DNA of 64,000 nucleotides. It comes from Trichomonas vaginalis G3 (taxonomy: Eukaryota; Parabasalia; Trichomonadida; Trichomonadidae). Made by a program: the position numbers and the translations under genes. The DNA lies in contig NC_067205.1 of the NCBI RefSeq assembly GCF_026262505.1, forward strand, positions 2,356,001 through 2,420,000. The letters are read 5' to 3'. Shown here piece after piece: positions 10,372-22,296 of the stretch. Below the pieces are notes generated by a model. That model had not been told where the DNA came from, ran no database searches, and was given only the letters and a program-made list of their open reading frames with translations. Every line of letters begins with the position of its first letter. Position 1 is the stretch's first letter.

Positions 10372-11192
10372 AATTTTGTCAAAAATAGTGAATGTACCTT
10401 TTTTCTAACACAACTATCAATAAATTGTAATATCATTATACTATATATTAATATGAATTTTTATAGAAAAGCTTTATTTTTTTCTCAATTTTTAATTTCA
10501 TTTCAGTCTCTAAACTTTCTTACTATGTAAAAACGTATTATTATAGTAATAAAATAAAATACATGTTTATTCGATCTCGTATTTCAAAAAAATAAAATTA
10601 CTTATATAAAAAGATTCTCTTTAGTCAACTTTCTTTTTGAATCTCTAATAAGTTTTTACTGTTGCTTCTATATATTAAGTATTGATTCTTGTAGTAAAGA
10701 AAATCCGGAACGTTTTTTTTTAAAATACTCGAACTTTGACTTACATATTACTAATTGTAATTATTTTCAAGAGCTATTTCTATTACTCCTACTTGTTCGG
10801 CTTAAAATCTGCTATATTGTTAAGATAAACTAAGTCTAAATTTTGAACCATTTTTTGAAGTTTAAAGTGTAATACATATCGATTTTTTATCCGAATTTAA
10901 GAATTGCTTCAAAGTTTTAGCGTGAAATCGTGCATTTTTTCTAATGAAATTGTTATTATAAGATAAGCAATCTGAGTTTTTTTGAATAATATGTCACTAC
11001 ACATGATAGAGCGTTACGTGCTGAAAAGTTACGCTTCGTTCTGAAAGTGGTAATGAAGTTTTATTAGAATTCATCAAAAAAACGTATGAAAATAATCGTA
11101 TGTCAAAATGTGAGCACTTCTCAAAATTTGCTCACATTTTGACTATTTTTGTGAGATCTTCCTCACAATTTTTTTGACAAACGTACAAAAAA
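10314..11192 (-). repeat. right long terminal inverted repeat
   Basis: Reverse complement of 6679-7568. The inner edge is ACATCATACTGGG and the outer tip ends ACGTACAAAAAA. Confidence 0.85.
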
Positions 11193-11341
11193 GTGCCAAA
11201 ATGTGAGCAAATGTGAGCAATTTTTATATCTCATAAAAAATTAAATATATATAAGCCCACATACCAAAATGCTATTTCAAGATCTGAAACTCATTGATTT
11301 TTCATTTATTATTAGATTCGATTCATAATAATGTCAAATTT

Positions 11342-13028
11342 GTTATATACGAAAACGATAAAAACAGTTTGACAGAAAAGTGACAACTTTACGTGTCAAA
11401 AATATAAAAAGTGATATTTTATTCATCATTATCTTCTTCATAATTTATTTCATATTCTTCGTCTTACCAACAAAAGATGGGAATGTGAACAATTGCGGGC
11501 AATTTTTAGCCATTTTGGCTTGGAACTAGAGCCTGCGAGGTACATGGATAGTATCAGTACCTCACAGGCTCTAGTTCTCTATATGGCGCCGAGAAATTTT
11601 GGTGAAATGTGGTCGCATTTCACCAAAATTTTTTCGGCGCCATAGGATGAATTGGAGGGTGAGAGATATTATTTCATACAATACTACTCTCACCCTCCAA
11701 TTCCCAGCCAAAATGGCTAAAAATTGCCCGCAATGTGAACAATTGCGGGCAATTTTTAGCCATTTTGGCTTGGAACTAGAGCCTGCGAGGTACATGGATA
11801 GTATCAGTACCTCACAGGCTTAGTTCTATATGGCGCCGAGAAATTTTGGTGAAATGTGGTCGCATTTCACCAAAATTTTTTCGGCGCCATAGGATGAATT
11901 GGAGGGTGAGAGATATTATTTCATACAATACTACTCTCACCCTCCAATTCCCAGCCAAAATGGCTAAAAATTGCCCGCAATTGTTCACATTGCGGGCAAT
12001 TTTTTAGCCATTTTTGGCTTGGAACTAGAGCCTGCGAGGTACATGGATAGTATCAGTACCTCACAGGCTCTAGTTCTCTATATGGCGCCGAGAAATTTTG
12101 GTGAAATGTGGTCGCATTTCACCAAAATTTTTTCGGCGCCATAGGATGAATTGGAGGGTGAGAGATATTATTTCATACAATACTACTCTCACCTCCAATT
12201 CCCAGCCAAAATGGCTAAAAATTGCCCGCAATGTGAACAATTGCGGGCAATTTTTAGCCATTTTGGCTTGGAACTAGAGCCTGCGAGGTACATGGATAGT
12301 ATCAGTACCTCACAGGCTCTAGTTCTCTATATGGCGCCGAGAAATTTTGGTGAGAATGTGGTCGCATTTCACCAAAATTTTTTCGGCGCCATAGGATGAA
12401 TTGGAGGGTGAGAGATATTATTTCATACAATACTACTCACCCTCCAATTCCAAGCCAAAATGGCTAAAAATTGCCCGCAATGTGAACAATTGCGGGCAAT
12501 TTTTAGCCATTTTAAGCCTGCGAGGTACATGGATAGTATCAGTACCTCACAGGCTCTAGTTCTCTATATGGGCGAGAAATTTTGGTGAAATGTGGTCGCA
12601 TTTCACCAAAATTTTTTCGGCGCCATAGGATGAATTGGAGGGTGAGAGATATTATTTCATACAATACTACTCTCACCCTCCAATTCCAAGCCAAAATGGC
12701 TAAAAATTGCCCGCAATTGTGAACAATTGCGGCAATTTTTAGCCATTTTGGCTTGGAACTAGAGCCTGCGAGGTACATGGATAGTATCAGTACCTCACAG
12801 GCTCTAGTTCTCTATATGGCGCCGAGAAATTTTGGTGAAATGTGGTCGCATTTCACCAAAATTTTTTCGGCGCCATAGGATGAATTGGAGGGTGAGAGAT
12901 ATTATTTCATACAATACTACTCTCACCCTCAATTTTAATTACTTAAACTCATTCTATTTTTTTGACATGTAAATGTCACTTTTACTGAGATCTGACACAA
13001 TGTCAGATCTCTTTTTTTCGTATATAAG
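11342..13028 (+). mobile_element. hairpin-array element, copy A (~1.69 kb)
   Basis: The left tip is GTTATATACGAAAACGATAA and the right tip ends TTTTTTTCGTATATAAG; the outer ~13 bases are inverted repeats. Between them are about six units of roughly 249 bp, each made of four hairpins: one with GGCGCC ends, one with AATTGGAGGGTGAGAG, one with GCCAAAATGGCTAAAAATTG, and one with GAACTAGAGCCTG. The right sub-end holds another hairpin, AGATCTGACA-caa-TGTCAGATCT. The flanks are AAATTT (11336-11341) and AAATTA (13029-13034), a 6-bp duplication with one mismatch. Frames inside are open on both strands only because 249 is a multiple of three. No transposase is present. Confidence 0.8.
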
Positions 13029-13290
13029 AAATTAACTCTTAAAAATGAAATGCCGAACGGTATTTGAATCTAATAATCGTGTGTTGGCTAATTTGACATT
13101 TAGTACCATTTCGCGTTTAGTAAATTATGAATTGTTACTGTAATTTTCGCAAAAATAACGGTACTCTTTCCAAATTCTGGAAAAACAAATATATTCGTCG
13201 TTATAACTTAACAAACGCGCTAAACACAACATTTACTAATCAATAATAACTATCAATAATTATACTAGTTCAATAAAAGCTCTTTTCTCA

Positions 13291-13758
13291 TTATATTGGA
13301 GTGGCAGTAGCTAATTGTTGAAATGGCATTAAATATGTTGGAAAAGAAGTTCCATGTGGAAGTAATGGGTCCATATCTCTTATGGAAGGAATTTTTGATA
13401 TTGCAGAATCGGAATCTGAGGATGCTTCATTCCATGAACGAGATTTCTGATCATCTGATTGCGAAATCGTTTTTGTTGGTGACCCACATTGATTATAAGT
13501 TGACACTTTTGAAACTTGACTATTCAAGCAAAAAGAGGAGTTTCGATTGTTATTAAACCAAAGTCTAACAGAACGATGAGTCCAGTGTCCCGAAATTGGA
13601 TTTAAGATTGAAGCAACTTCTTCTGCAATCTTATTTCGATCAGGAGATCTTTCTGGAAAAGAGAAATACTTTCCCATGTGTTGAATTAAGATGAATTGTT
13701 CAACAGTGGTTGGGAAATATCTCCTACAGCTCATACTCGATTCATCATGTGACTTCAT
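13291..13758 (-). CDS. small homeodomain-like DNA-binding protein
   Basis: 155 residues. Residues about 14-73 resemble a divergent homeodomain: an N-terminal YFPTTVEQFILIQHMGKYFS helix, a region FPERSPDRNKIAEEVASI, then a recognition-helix-like segment HWTHRSVRLWFNNNRNSS. The W-F-x-N-x-R core of helix 3 (WFNNNR) is the diagnostic part and supports sequence-specific DNA binding in the nucleus. The remaining ~80 residues are Ser-rich and unstructured with no second domain. Trichomonads have sets of small homeodomain/Myb-like factors (established); whether this one regulates host genes is unknown. The start is the only in-frame ATG near the motif. The gene is isolated between mobile repeats and AT-rich DNA. 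Confidence 0.6.
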   Translation of the reverse strand: MKSHDESSMSCRRYFPTTVEQFILIQHMGKYFSFPERSPDRNKIAEEVASILNPISGHWTHRSVRLWFNNNRNSSFCLNSQVSKVSTYNQCGSPTKTISQSDDQKSRSWNEASSDSDSAISKIPSIRDMDPLLPHGTSFPTYLMPFQQLATATPI

Positions 13759-14968
13759 TTTCCGCTTCGCTTAATTTAATAAAAAATGTTTTGTACATTC
13801 AAAATTTGATAAGAAACTAAATTTGTAGATTATTGAAAACAATTATTAGTAATTTCTATTATCCAAATATGAAGAAAAAGGAAAAAAGCATATTAACGTA
13901 TCAGAAAAAAAATATCAGAATTATTTATTTGGACCGCAGAAATTTATTATTTTGCTACTACATATTAAACAAATGCAATTGTATCTGTAAGATTTTTGTT
14001 TGATAATATATGTCAATTTGAATTATTTTCAATAAGTATAGAATTTTTTGTTGTTTACTATTTCATCTGAAGTTTGAATAATTTATATTTCTCTATGAAA
14101 ATGACTTTAAGAACTAAAATAATTCAATTCAGAACATGAATTTATTTGAATTTATCGTTATGTGTCAAATTTAATGAATTCAATTGGTTAGATTTTTTAC
14201 GTCAGACAAAATATTTATTTTATATATTACTTCCTTGTATTTTAATAATTTCGATAAGAATTTTCTTCAACGATAATTAACGAATTCAATATATTCTTTA
14301 AAATTGTCTACCTGTATATTATATACTCGAGTTTTTCTTCTTAATTTTACAAATTTCCTTAATTCAGAGAAAAGTGACATTTATTGTTGAAAATGTATGG
14401 TAAATATTAGGGAAAACCGCAACCACTTTTTTAATCACGATTTAAATATATAAATCGCGTTATTGGTTCAATCTAAAGATCATTATTTAAAAAGTGAACT
14501 AAAAAATATAAATATAAAAATAAAATAAAAATTGTAATAAGAATGTTATAAAAAGTTTTTTAGATTTGAGTTGCCGATAGGCTTGAGCAAATGTATTTTT
14601 ATTGCTAAAGGTTTTTTTGTTAGATTTATGTAATATTTTTTTTAGTTAAAGGTAAATTATGATTAATTAGTGCAGTAAAGTAAGACTTCAAGAATTTTGA
14701 CCAGTAAAGTGGGATTGAGGTATTTGTTATCGAGATTGTTTGATTTTAGATCTCTGATTTCGGCAAGTATGCAGAAAAACCATATTGTGAGCAGTCTAAA
14801 ATGGATAAACAGCCATTCTAGATTCAAAAAATCTTTGTGAATTGCTTTGTTATTGAGAAGTAATACAACCGAATCCCAAAACTATTTTTTAAAAAAAATT
14901 AATCGTATTATCAGAAAAAGTTCATATCGTTTTGTAATTATCAGAAAAGTATATCATTAAAACTGTAA
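13759..14968. other. AT-rich intergenic DNA
   Basis: About 1.2 kb of very AT-rich DNA without a credible gene. It contains one AAAAGTGACA (14370-14379), the motif seen at several element ends, but no matching inverted partner was found here. Confidence 0.45.
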
Positions 14969-15576
14969 TAAACAGAAATTCATCAAAAGTGACGGCTCTC
15001 AATTTTTTGACATTTGTAAATTCTAAATTGAATGAGAAAAATGAAATAATACTAAGCATAATACAATATTCTAGATTTAATTATAATTAGGAAAAAGTTA
15101 GTTTTGAGAGTACTTTTCATAGGCATATAGAATGAAATCTTCTGAAAAATAATATCACATAAACTCATATTATTTTCTAATATATAACTATTTTATATAA
15201 AAATCAAATTCAATGATCTTAAAAGCGAAGGATAAACCTCAAAATTTACGATATAATGAGTGGGAATATTTCATAAGGTTTTATGATAGATAAGCATTAT
15301 ATTCCCACTCATTATATTCGTAAATTTTGAGGTTTATCCTTCGCTTTTAAGATCATTGAATTTGATTTTTATATAAAATAGTTATATATTAGAAAATAAT
15401 ATGAGTTTATGTGATATTATTTTTCAGAAGATTTTGTGTTCTTCAAAATTTTATTTTGAATCTTTACAAAATATACATTTACTTAAATTAATATTTAAAA
15501 ACGTGCTCTATCAAAAGTTCCAAAAATTCAATATTTTAGCTTTTCTGAGGTGTCACTTTTGATGAATTTCTGTTTA
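14969..15576. mobile_element. foldback element, short copy (FB1)
   Basis: The ends are TAAACAGAAATTCATC and its complement, each followed inward by AAAAGTGAC. Inside, about 150-bp arms (15115-15262 and about 15306-15450) are near-perfect reverse complements around a ~30-base loop. The left outer ~300 bp are the same sequence as the left arm of the larger copy at 17112. This copy is a shortened relative. No coding capacity. Confidence 0.7.
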
Positions 15577-16141
15577 CAACAAAACTTTAAAATCGTATAA
15601 TAAAGTTAACAACAATTCTGTTTAGTAGCAAATATAATTCTGAAAGCATTCAAAAAAAAATACACTAAAAAGTCAGTTGCAAATTTACTTAATTTGATTA
15701 TAAATAATGAAACACTGTATGATATCCTAGTAATAAAAAATAATTTTAGGAATGAGTATTTTTTTTATTTTTTTTAAAATGGTATTTTCAACTAGTATCC
15801 ATCAAATACTATTTGCACTAATCTACTAATATTATATGTGCGAAAATAAGATAAGTTATTAGATAATAATAAACATTACAGGCGAAAAAATCTTTTTTTA
15901 AGCCTGAAGACGCCTTGGATTTATTAATAAATCGATTTTATATATTTTTGCTGTATTTGGAAGATAATCTGTATCATACTCCATATAATTTTAATTGTTT
16001 GCAAAATCTTATTATCAATACAAGAATTATAATAATTTTTTTTTCTTGTCGAAATTCTATTCAATGCTTCATAAATGGCCGAACATCTTTGTGCTTTTAA
16101 AAATTGAATATAGTATCAATTTTATAAAATAAATAAAATTT
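15577..16141. other. AT-rich intergenic DNA
   Basis: No gene recognised. It leads into the transposase gene; an initiator-like TCACTT at 16158-16163 lies just before that gene's ATG. Confidence 0.45.
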
Positions 16142-16168
16142 TTGAAATCAACAATTATCACTTCATTA

Positions 16169-17111
16169 ATGTCCAATCGGCAAAGAACAACATCCAGTAC
16201 TCGAAGTTCGCAAGCATCAGGAACTCGAAACTCGCAAACACCAAGAAGTTCTCAAGCATCTGTACAAAACCCTGCTCCAACACAAACTTCTACAGCAACT
16301 GTGCCCCGTTCAAGATCAGAAAGGGAACCAGCTGCACCAGTACAAAACCCTCCTCCAACACAAACTTCTACAGCAACTGTGCGCCATTCACGATCAGAAA
16401 GGGAACCTGCTGCAAAAGAGCAAATTCCTCCTCCAGCACAAGAAAACGTGACAGTGGTTAATCCCATTCAAATTGCGACTTCATCTGAAATTCAGAAAAT
16501 GAAATCGATCCAACAGATCCAATTTCATTTTTTACCCAAAGAGAAGCAGAATATATGGAATCATTTGTTGATGTTCCTGTAAATGATGTACCAGAGCCAA
16601 AGATCAAAGAACCACTAAAAATTAGGATCGAAGAAATTTTAAGGGAGCAACAAAATAATCGTCTCACAAAATTGACAAATTTGACATGCAAAGATTTTAG
16701 AGATTTATTACATCTTTATTTTAATACTCTTGAACACAATCATTATAAACACACTAGAGTATCATTGGAATCGAGATTGCTAATAACATTAACTTGGTTG
16801 AAACATTCTGGTTCATTTAAAGAATTAGGAGCACAATTTGGAATCAAAAAAAAAACGCATACAAGAGCTATAGTAATGGATATCATAAATAAAATTGGTT
16901 TAAAAATTGGTGAGGACTTTGTCAAATGGAGACCCTATATTCGGTGGGACGAAAGTGAAAAATCTACCGAATATCCCGGTATGCTTGGAGCTTTGGACGC
17001 TACAGTACAAGAAATTGGAAGAGCAAAAGATCAAAATTTATATTACTCTGGAAAACATAAAATGTGTTGTGTCAAAGTTCAATGTTTTGTCAGTCCCAAA
17101 GGAATATTACT
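16169..17111 (+). pseudogene. DDE transposase gene of the IS5/Harbinger (DDE_Tnp_4) kind, cut by a foldback element
   Basis: The first ~100 residues are low-complexity Ser/Thr/Pro/Gln with two near-identical copies of a block ending TSTATV-SRSERE. The following part has a helix-turn-helix (about 16760-16880: SLESRLLITLTWLKHSGSFK, then LGAQFGIKKK) and the first catalytic Asp block (GMLGALDAT, near 16980). Next comes YYSGKHKMCCVKVQCFVSPK, typical of DDE_Tnp_4 transposases. A single reading-frame change separates the Ser-rich head from the rest at about 16.49-16.56 kb. The coding sequence is interrupted at 17112 by foldback element FB2, and the second Asp and the Glu are not found beyond it. The start ATG at 16169 is preceded by TCACTT and TCATT, both initiator-like. 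This copy cannot make a working enzyme. Confidence 0.75.
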
Positions 17112-18346
17112 TTGTAATAAACAGAAATTCATCAAAAGTGACGGCTCTCAATTTTTTGACATTTGTAAATTCTAAATTGAATGAGAAAAATGAAATAATA
17201 CTAAGCATAATACAATATTCTAGATTTAATTATAATTAGGAAAAAGTTAGTTTTGAGAGTACTTTTCATAGGCATATAGAATGAAATCTTCTGAAAAATA
17301 ATATCACATAAACTCATATTATTTCTAATATATAACTATTTTATATAAAAATCAAATTCAATGATCTTAAAAGCGAAGGATAAACCTCAAAATTTACGAA
17401 TATAATGCTTATCTATCATAAAACCATATGAAATATCAATTTTTGCTTTACGCCTAATTTTTGACGACAATTAGCAAAAAATGTTAAATGTTAACACTCA
17501 GTCCATTTGAATATGAAAAATAAAATTGACTTTGATTAAATGTTTTTATTTATCATGCAATTCTTCTTGCGACCAAAGATTTGAATAAAATTTCAAAAAA
17601 TAAGATAGCTTAAAAAATAATATACGGTAGTGTTTACTAATAGATGAATAGTATATAAATTCTATTAAAATGGATTTGATCCAAAAAAATATATAAAATT
17701 TGATCATAAATAAAATCGTTTTAAATTACTTCTTCATTTAAATTATAACAATTATTTTTGGTTTTATATTTTTTGGATCAAATCCATTTTAATAGAATTT
17801 ATATACTATTCATCTATTAGTAAACACTACCGTATATTATTTTTTAAGCTATCTTATTTTTTGAAATTTTATTCAAATCTTTGGTCGCAAGAAGAATTGC
17901 ATGATAAATAAAAACATTTAATCAAAGTCAATTTTATTTTTCATATTCAAATGGACTGAGTGTTAACATTTAACATTTTTTGCTAATTGTCGTCAAAAAT
18001 TAGGCGTAAAGCAAAAATTGATATTTCATATGGTTTTATGATAGATAAGCATTATATTCGTAAATTTTGAGGTTTATCCTTCGCTTTTAAGATCATTGAA
18101 TTTGATTTTTATATAAAATAGTTATATATTAGAAAATAATATGAGTTTATGTGATATTATTTTTCAGAAGATTTCATTCTATATGCCTATGAAAAGTACT
18201 CTCAAAACTAACTTTTTCCTAATTATAATTAAATCTAGAATATTGTATTATGCTTAGTATTATTTCATTTTTCTCATTCAATTTAGAATTTACAAATGTC
18301 AAAAAATTGAGAGCTGTCACTTTTGATGAATTTCTGTTTATTACAA
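17112..18346. mobile_element. foldback element, full copy (FB2), inserted in the transposase gene
   Basis: An almost perfect palindrome about 1.23 kb long. The ends are TTGTAATAAACAGAAATTCA and its complement. Arms of about 590 bp run to a loop of about 60 bases near 17700-17760, bounded by GGATTTGATCC / GGATCAAATCC. AAAAGTGAC lies just inside the left end and TGTCACTTTT inside the right end. No coding frame. One arm could fold on the other as a giant hairpin, which fits the foldback class. It ends the transposase frame. Confidence 0.8.
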
Positions 18347-18638
18347 TTCTTCTTGCGACCAAAGATTTGAATAAAATTTCAAAAAATAAGATAGCTTAAA
18401 AAATAATATACGGTAGTGTTTACTAATAGATGAATAGTATATAAATTCTATTAAAATGGATTTGATCCAAAAAAAATATATAAAATTTGATCATAAATAA
18501 AATCGTTTTAAATTACTTCTTCATTTAAATTATAACAATTATTTTTGGTTTTATATTTTTTTGGATCAAATCCATTTTAATAGAATTTATATACTATTCA
18601 TCTATTAGTAAACACTACCGTATATTATTTTTTAAGCA
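18347..18638. repeat. third, partial foldback copy (FB3), core only
   Basis: CAATTCTTCTTGCGACC onward repeats the central ~290 bp of FB2, including GGATTTGATCC and its inverted partner, but without outer arms. It directly abuts FB2, as if one foldback recombined or inserted beside another. Confidence 0.7.
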
Positions 18639-19480
18639 CTTAAAGATATGAGCTCTCAATTTTCGACCCCCAATATACGTTTATTTTAGTTTCGGCATAT
18701 TAACATGAAGCACGAGCCAAACCCTTAAAAACGTGTCCTCTAGTTTTGCCAACTCTTTCATATATTGTAACTATTTTCAGGAAAAAACGCAAATTCAAAA
18801 TTAAAAATTTACATTTAATCGAGTATAGTATTAAATTACTATCTTTCGTACACGGACCAAGCAACAACTCAAGGTGCATGCTCATTACAGACAAAATCCC
18901 CTCTAGTGCACTTAAATTGGGTGAGTTAGCACCAAACAAGCCATAAGTTAAAGATCTGAACTTGCTCCAGACAATGTATCACTTTAGTTATGAATGCACC
19001 AGAAATCCGTCCCAAACTCATACATTTCTACGCTAATCACGATAATAAATATACTATTTTGTACTTTTTACAATAAATCTCTCTTTGTTACACTACAAAA
19101 TCAATGTGCATTTCGTTGCACCAGTTTTGAATCTTGTTAAATAATGATTTTTGTTACTTTCATGATACAGTCCCATTTAGTAAACGGATTACTTACAAAA
19201 TAAAAATAAAAAATATATTTTTTATTTACGATTTTTTATATTTGGATTTTTAAGGCATAATTTAGAAAATATTAATAATTTAATCGATTTGATATTAAGA
19301 AAGACATTTAAAATTCATAAAAGATCCAAATAATTTCATATCCAAAGTTATTAATATTTGAAGATTTGAGGAAAGAAAAGGAGAAATATTGCATATGAAA
19401 TGTTTTCAAAAAATACATCAGAAATTGTAAAAGAATTTTAATAATTAATAAGATTTGGATGGAGTTAAAATTTGTGATGA
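18639..19480. other. no gene recognised
   Basis: A somewhat less AT-rich patch around 18700-19010 has overlapping short frames on both strands (66-79 codons) with no recognisable motif; it may be a decayed gene. The rest is AT-rich. Confidence 0.4.
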
Positions 19481-19740
19481 AACCACCCGATGCTAACTCA
19501 CGCCACACATAGACAGAAGCATTCTATCACGCAACCACCCGATGCTAACTCACGCCACACATAGACAGAAGCATTCTATCACGCAACCACCCGATGCTAA
19601 CTCACGCCACACATAGACAGAAGCATTCTATCACGCAACCACCCGATGCTAACTCACGCCACACATAGACAGAAGCATTCTATCACGCAACCACCCGATG
19701 CTAACTCACGCCACACATAGACAGAAGCATTCTATCACGA
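19481..19740. repeat. 52-bp minisatellite, five identical copies
   Basis: The unit starts AACCACCCGATGCTAACTCA and recurs at 19481, 19533, 19585, 19637 and 19689 without visible differences. It is far more GC-rich than its surroundings. There are no unique spacers, so it is not a CRISPR array. Confidence 0.9.
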
Positions 19741-19851
19741 ATCCACCCAATTTGACATTAATTTTTATTAATATATTTTTCATTACTATATGCAACCACT
19801 CAATTTGACATTAATATTCATAAATATATTTATCAAACTTATATGCACCCA
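19741..19851 (+). repeat. short AT-rich repeats, left flank of the broken-gene island
   Basis: Two to three diverged copies of a ~55-60-bp unit containing CACCCAATTTGACATTAAT and CATTACTATATGC. The reverse complement of the same unit occurs at 27268-27400. Confidence 0.6.
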
Positions 19852-20597
19852 ACGAATTTTCAAATTCCTATCAACCACTTCTTTATTTTTATATTTTACA
19901 ATTCTTTTATATACAAATTTAATACAAAGTTTTTATTCACTCATCATCTCTACTTCTTTATTATCTTCAATCTCATTCTAGCAGTTCTCGCATCTTTTAC
20001 TTCCTTCATTAATTCAGGCAAGTATTTTTCCAACCAAATTTCTGCTTTATTTTGTAATGCAGATTCATAATTTTTTGATTGTTTTTCCAGAGAATTGATT
20101 AAATCTTTGGCATCTTGGAACGTTTCAAGATTATAAAGCAGTTTTACGACTAAAACTGCTTTATTTTTATCGTCAATATCAATAAATTCTGCGTATTTTG
20201 ATATTTCGATCGGCGAACTCTTTTCTTTGTGATCCACGAGTTCATCCTGATCACCTACATTTTTATCGATTGGGAATTCTATGATTTCACCTACGTTTTC
20301 TCCTATTTTCATAACATGTATGCCTGCAGAGGGAACATGACTCTTATTCATAAAGAAATCCTTGCAATATTTACAAGGATTCTTATCAGTATTAATATCA
20401 TTATAGGAGAATCCGCAATGTATGCATTTTTCGTTTAACAAGTCATTCTTCTCGCGTTTTTGCTTATTAATGGGATCAATTGATTCATTAATCCTAATGA
20501 TAGTATCATTCAGAATGAATTTGATGAAAGTAGAAAAGTTTCTTGCTTTTTTTGCAAGTTCGTTAATGTGTCTATGCTTACCCTCTGCACTATTATT

Positions 20598-22296
20598 GTT
20601 ATATACGAAAACGATAAAAACGGTTTGACAGAAAAGTGACAACTTTACGTGTCAAAAATATAAAAAGTGATATTTTATTCATCATTATCTTCTTCATAAT
20701 TTATTTCATATTCTTCGTCTTACCAACAAAAGATGGGAATGTGAACAATTGCGGGCAATTTTTAGCCATTTTGGCTTGGAACTAGAGCCTGCGAGGTACA
20801 TGGATAGTATCAGTACCTCACAGGCTCTAGTTCTCTATATGGCGCCGAGAAATTTTGGTGAAATGTGGTCGCATTTCACCAAAATTTTTTCGGCGCCATA
20901 GGATGAATTGGAGGGTGAGAGATATTATTTCATACAATACTACTCTCACCCTCCAATTCCCAGCCAAAATGGCTAAAAATTGCCCGCAATTGTTCACATT
21001 GCGGGCAATTTTTAGCCATTTTGGCTTGGAACTAGAGCCTGCGAGGTACATGGATAGTATCAGTACCTCACAGGCTCTAGTTCTCTATATGGCGCCGAGA
21101 AATTTTGGTGAAATGTGGTCGCATTTCACCAAAATTTTTCGGCGCCATAGGATGAATTGGAGGGTGAGAGATATTATTTCATACAATACTACTCTCACCC
21201 TCCAATTCCCAGCCAAAATGGCTAAAAATTGCCCGCAATGTGAACAATTGCGGGCAATTTTTAGCCATTTTGGCTTGGAACTAGAGCCTGCGAGGTACAT
21301 GGATAGTATCAGTACCTCACAGGCTCTAGTTCTCTATATGGCGCCGAGAAATTTTGGTGAAATGTGGTCGCATTCACCAAAATTTTTTCGGCGCCATAGG
21401 ATGAATTGGAGGGTGAGAGATATTATTTCATACAATACTACTCTCACCCTCCAATTCCCAGCCAAAATGGCTAAAAATTGCCCGCAATGTGAACAATTGC
21501 GGGCAATTTTTAGCCATTTTGGCTTGGAACTAGAGCCTGCGAGGTACATGGATAGTATCAGTACCTCACAGGCTCTAGTTCTCTATATGGCGCCGAGAAA
21601 TTTTGGTGAAATGTGGTCGCATTTCACCAAAATTTTTTCGGCGCCATAGGATGAATTGGAGGGTGAGAGATATTATTTCATACAATACTACTCTCACCCT
21701 CCAATTCCCAGCCAAAATGGCTAAAAATTGCCCGCAATGTGAACAATTGCGGGCAATTTTTAGCCATTTTGGCTTGGAACTAGAGCCTGCGAGGTACATG
21801 GATAGTATCAGTACCTCACAGGCTCTAGTTCTCTATATGGCGCCGAGAAATTTTGGTGAAATGTGGTCGCATTTCACCAAAATTTTTTCGGCGCCATAGG
21901 ATGAATTGGGGTGAGAGATATTATTTCATACAATACTACTCTCACCCTCCAATTCCCAGCCAAAATGGCTAAAAATTGCCCGCAATGTGAACAATTGCGG
22001 GCAATTTTTAGCCATTTTGGCTTGGAACTAGAGCCTGCGAGTACATGGATAGTATCAGTACCTCACAGGCTCTAGTTCTCTATATGGCGCCGAGAAATTT
22101 TGGTGAAATGTGGTCGCATTTCACCAAAATTTTTTCGGCGCCATAGGATGAATTGGAGGGTGAGAGATATTATTTCATACAATACTACTCTCACCCTCAA
22201 TTTTAATTACTTAAACTCATTCTATTTTTTTGACATGTAAATGTCACTTTTACTGAGATCTGACACAATGTCAGATCTCTTTTTTTCGTATATAAG
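20598..22296 (+). mobile_element. hairpin-array element, copy B (1.70 kb)
   Basis: Same orientation and make-up as copy A: GTTATATACG left tip, CGTATATAAG right tip, about six ~249-bp units of four hairpins. It is flanked by the exact duplication ATTATT (20592-20597 and 22297-22302). It interrupts the large unknown gene. Confidence 0.85.

Larger units (their letters stand above)
6679..11192. mobile_element. 4.5-kb element with ~880-bp terminal inverted repeats
   Basis: The left end (6679-7568) and right end (10314-11192) are near-perfect reverse complements; the outermost bases are TTTTTTGTACGTTTGTCA and its complement. Differences are few, for example beside the CCGGAACGTTT stretch near 7160 and 10710. 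Within each arm a hairpin (CAAAATGTGAGCA with TGCTCACATTTTG) lies close to the tip. The 2.7-kb interior (7569-10313) is AT-rich and has no frame longer than about 70 codons, so this copy is non-autonomous. Very long inverted ends of this kind occur in MULE-type and other eukaryotic DNA transposons, but no superfamily can be assigned. No target duplication was found. Confidence 0.7.

Noticed and set aside
11571-12778. Overlapping frames on both strands reading MDSISTSQALVLYMAPRNFG and complements
   Set aside because: They exist because the hairpin unit is about 249 bp, a multiple of three, and palindromic; the same peptides recur in every copy. The same holds for 20827-21899, 24194-25651 and 28386-28658.
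18700-18946. Overlapping 66- and 79-codon frames
   Set aside because: No recognisable motif on either strand, no initiator and no conserved partner; possibly a decayed gene but unsupported.
19481-19740. Possible CRISPR array
   Set aside because: The 52-bp units are contiguous with no unique spacers, in a eukaryotic setting.
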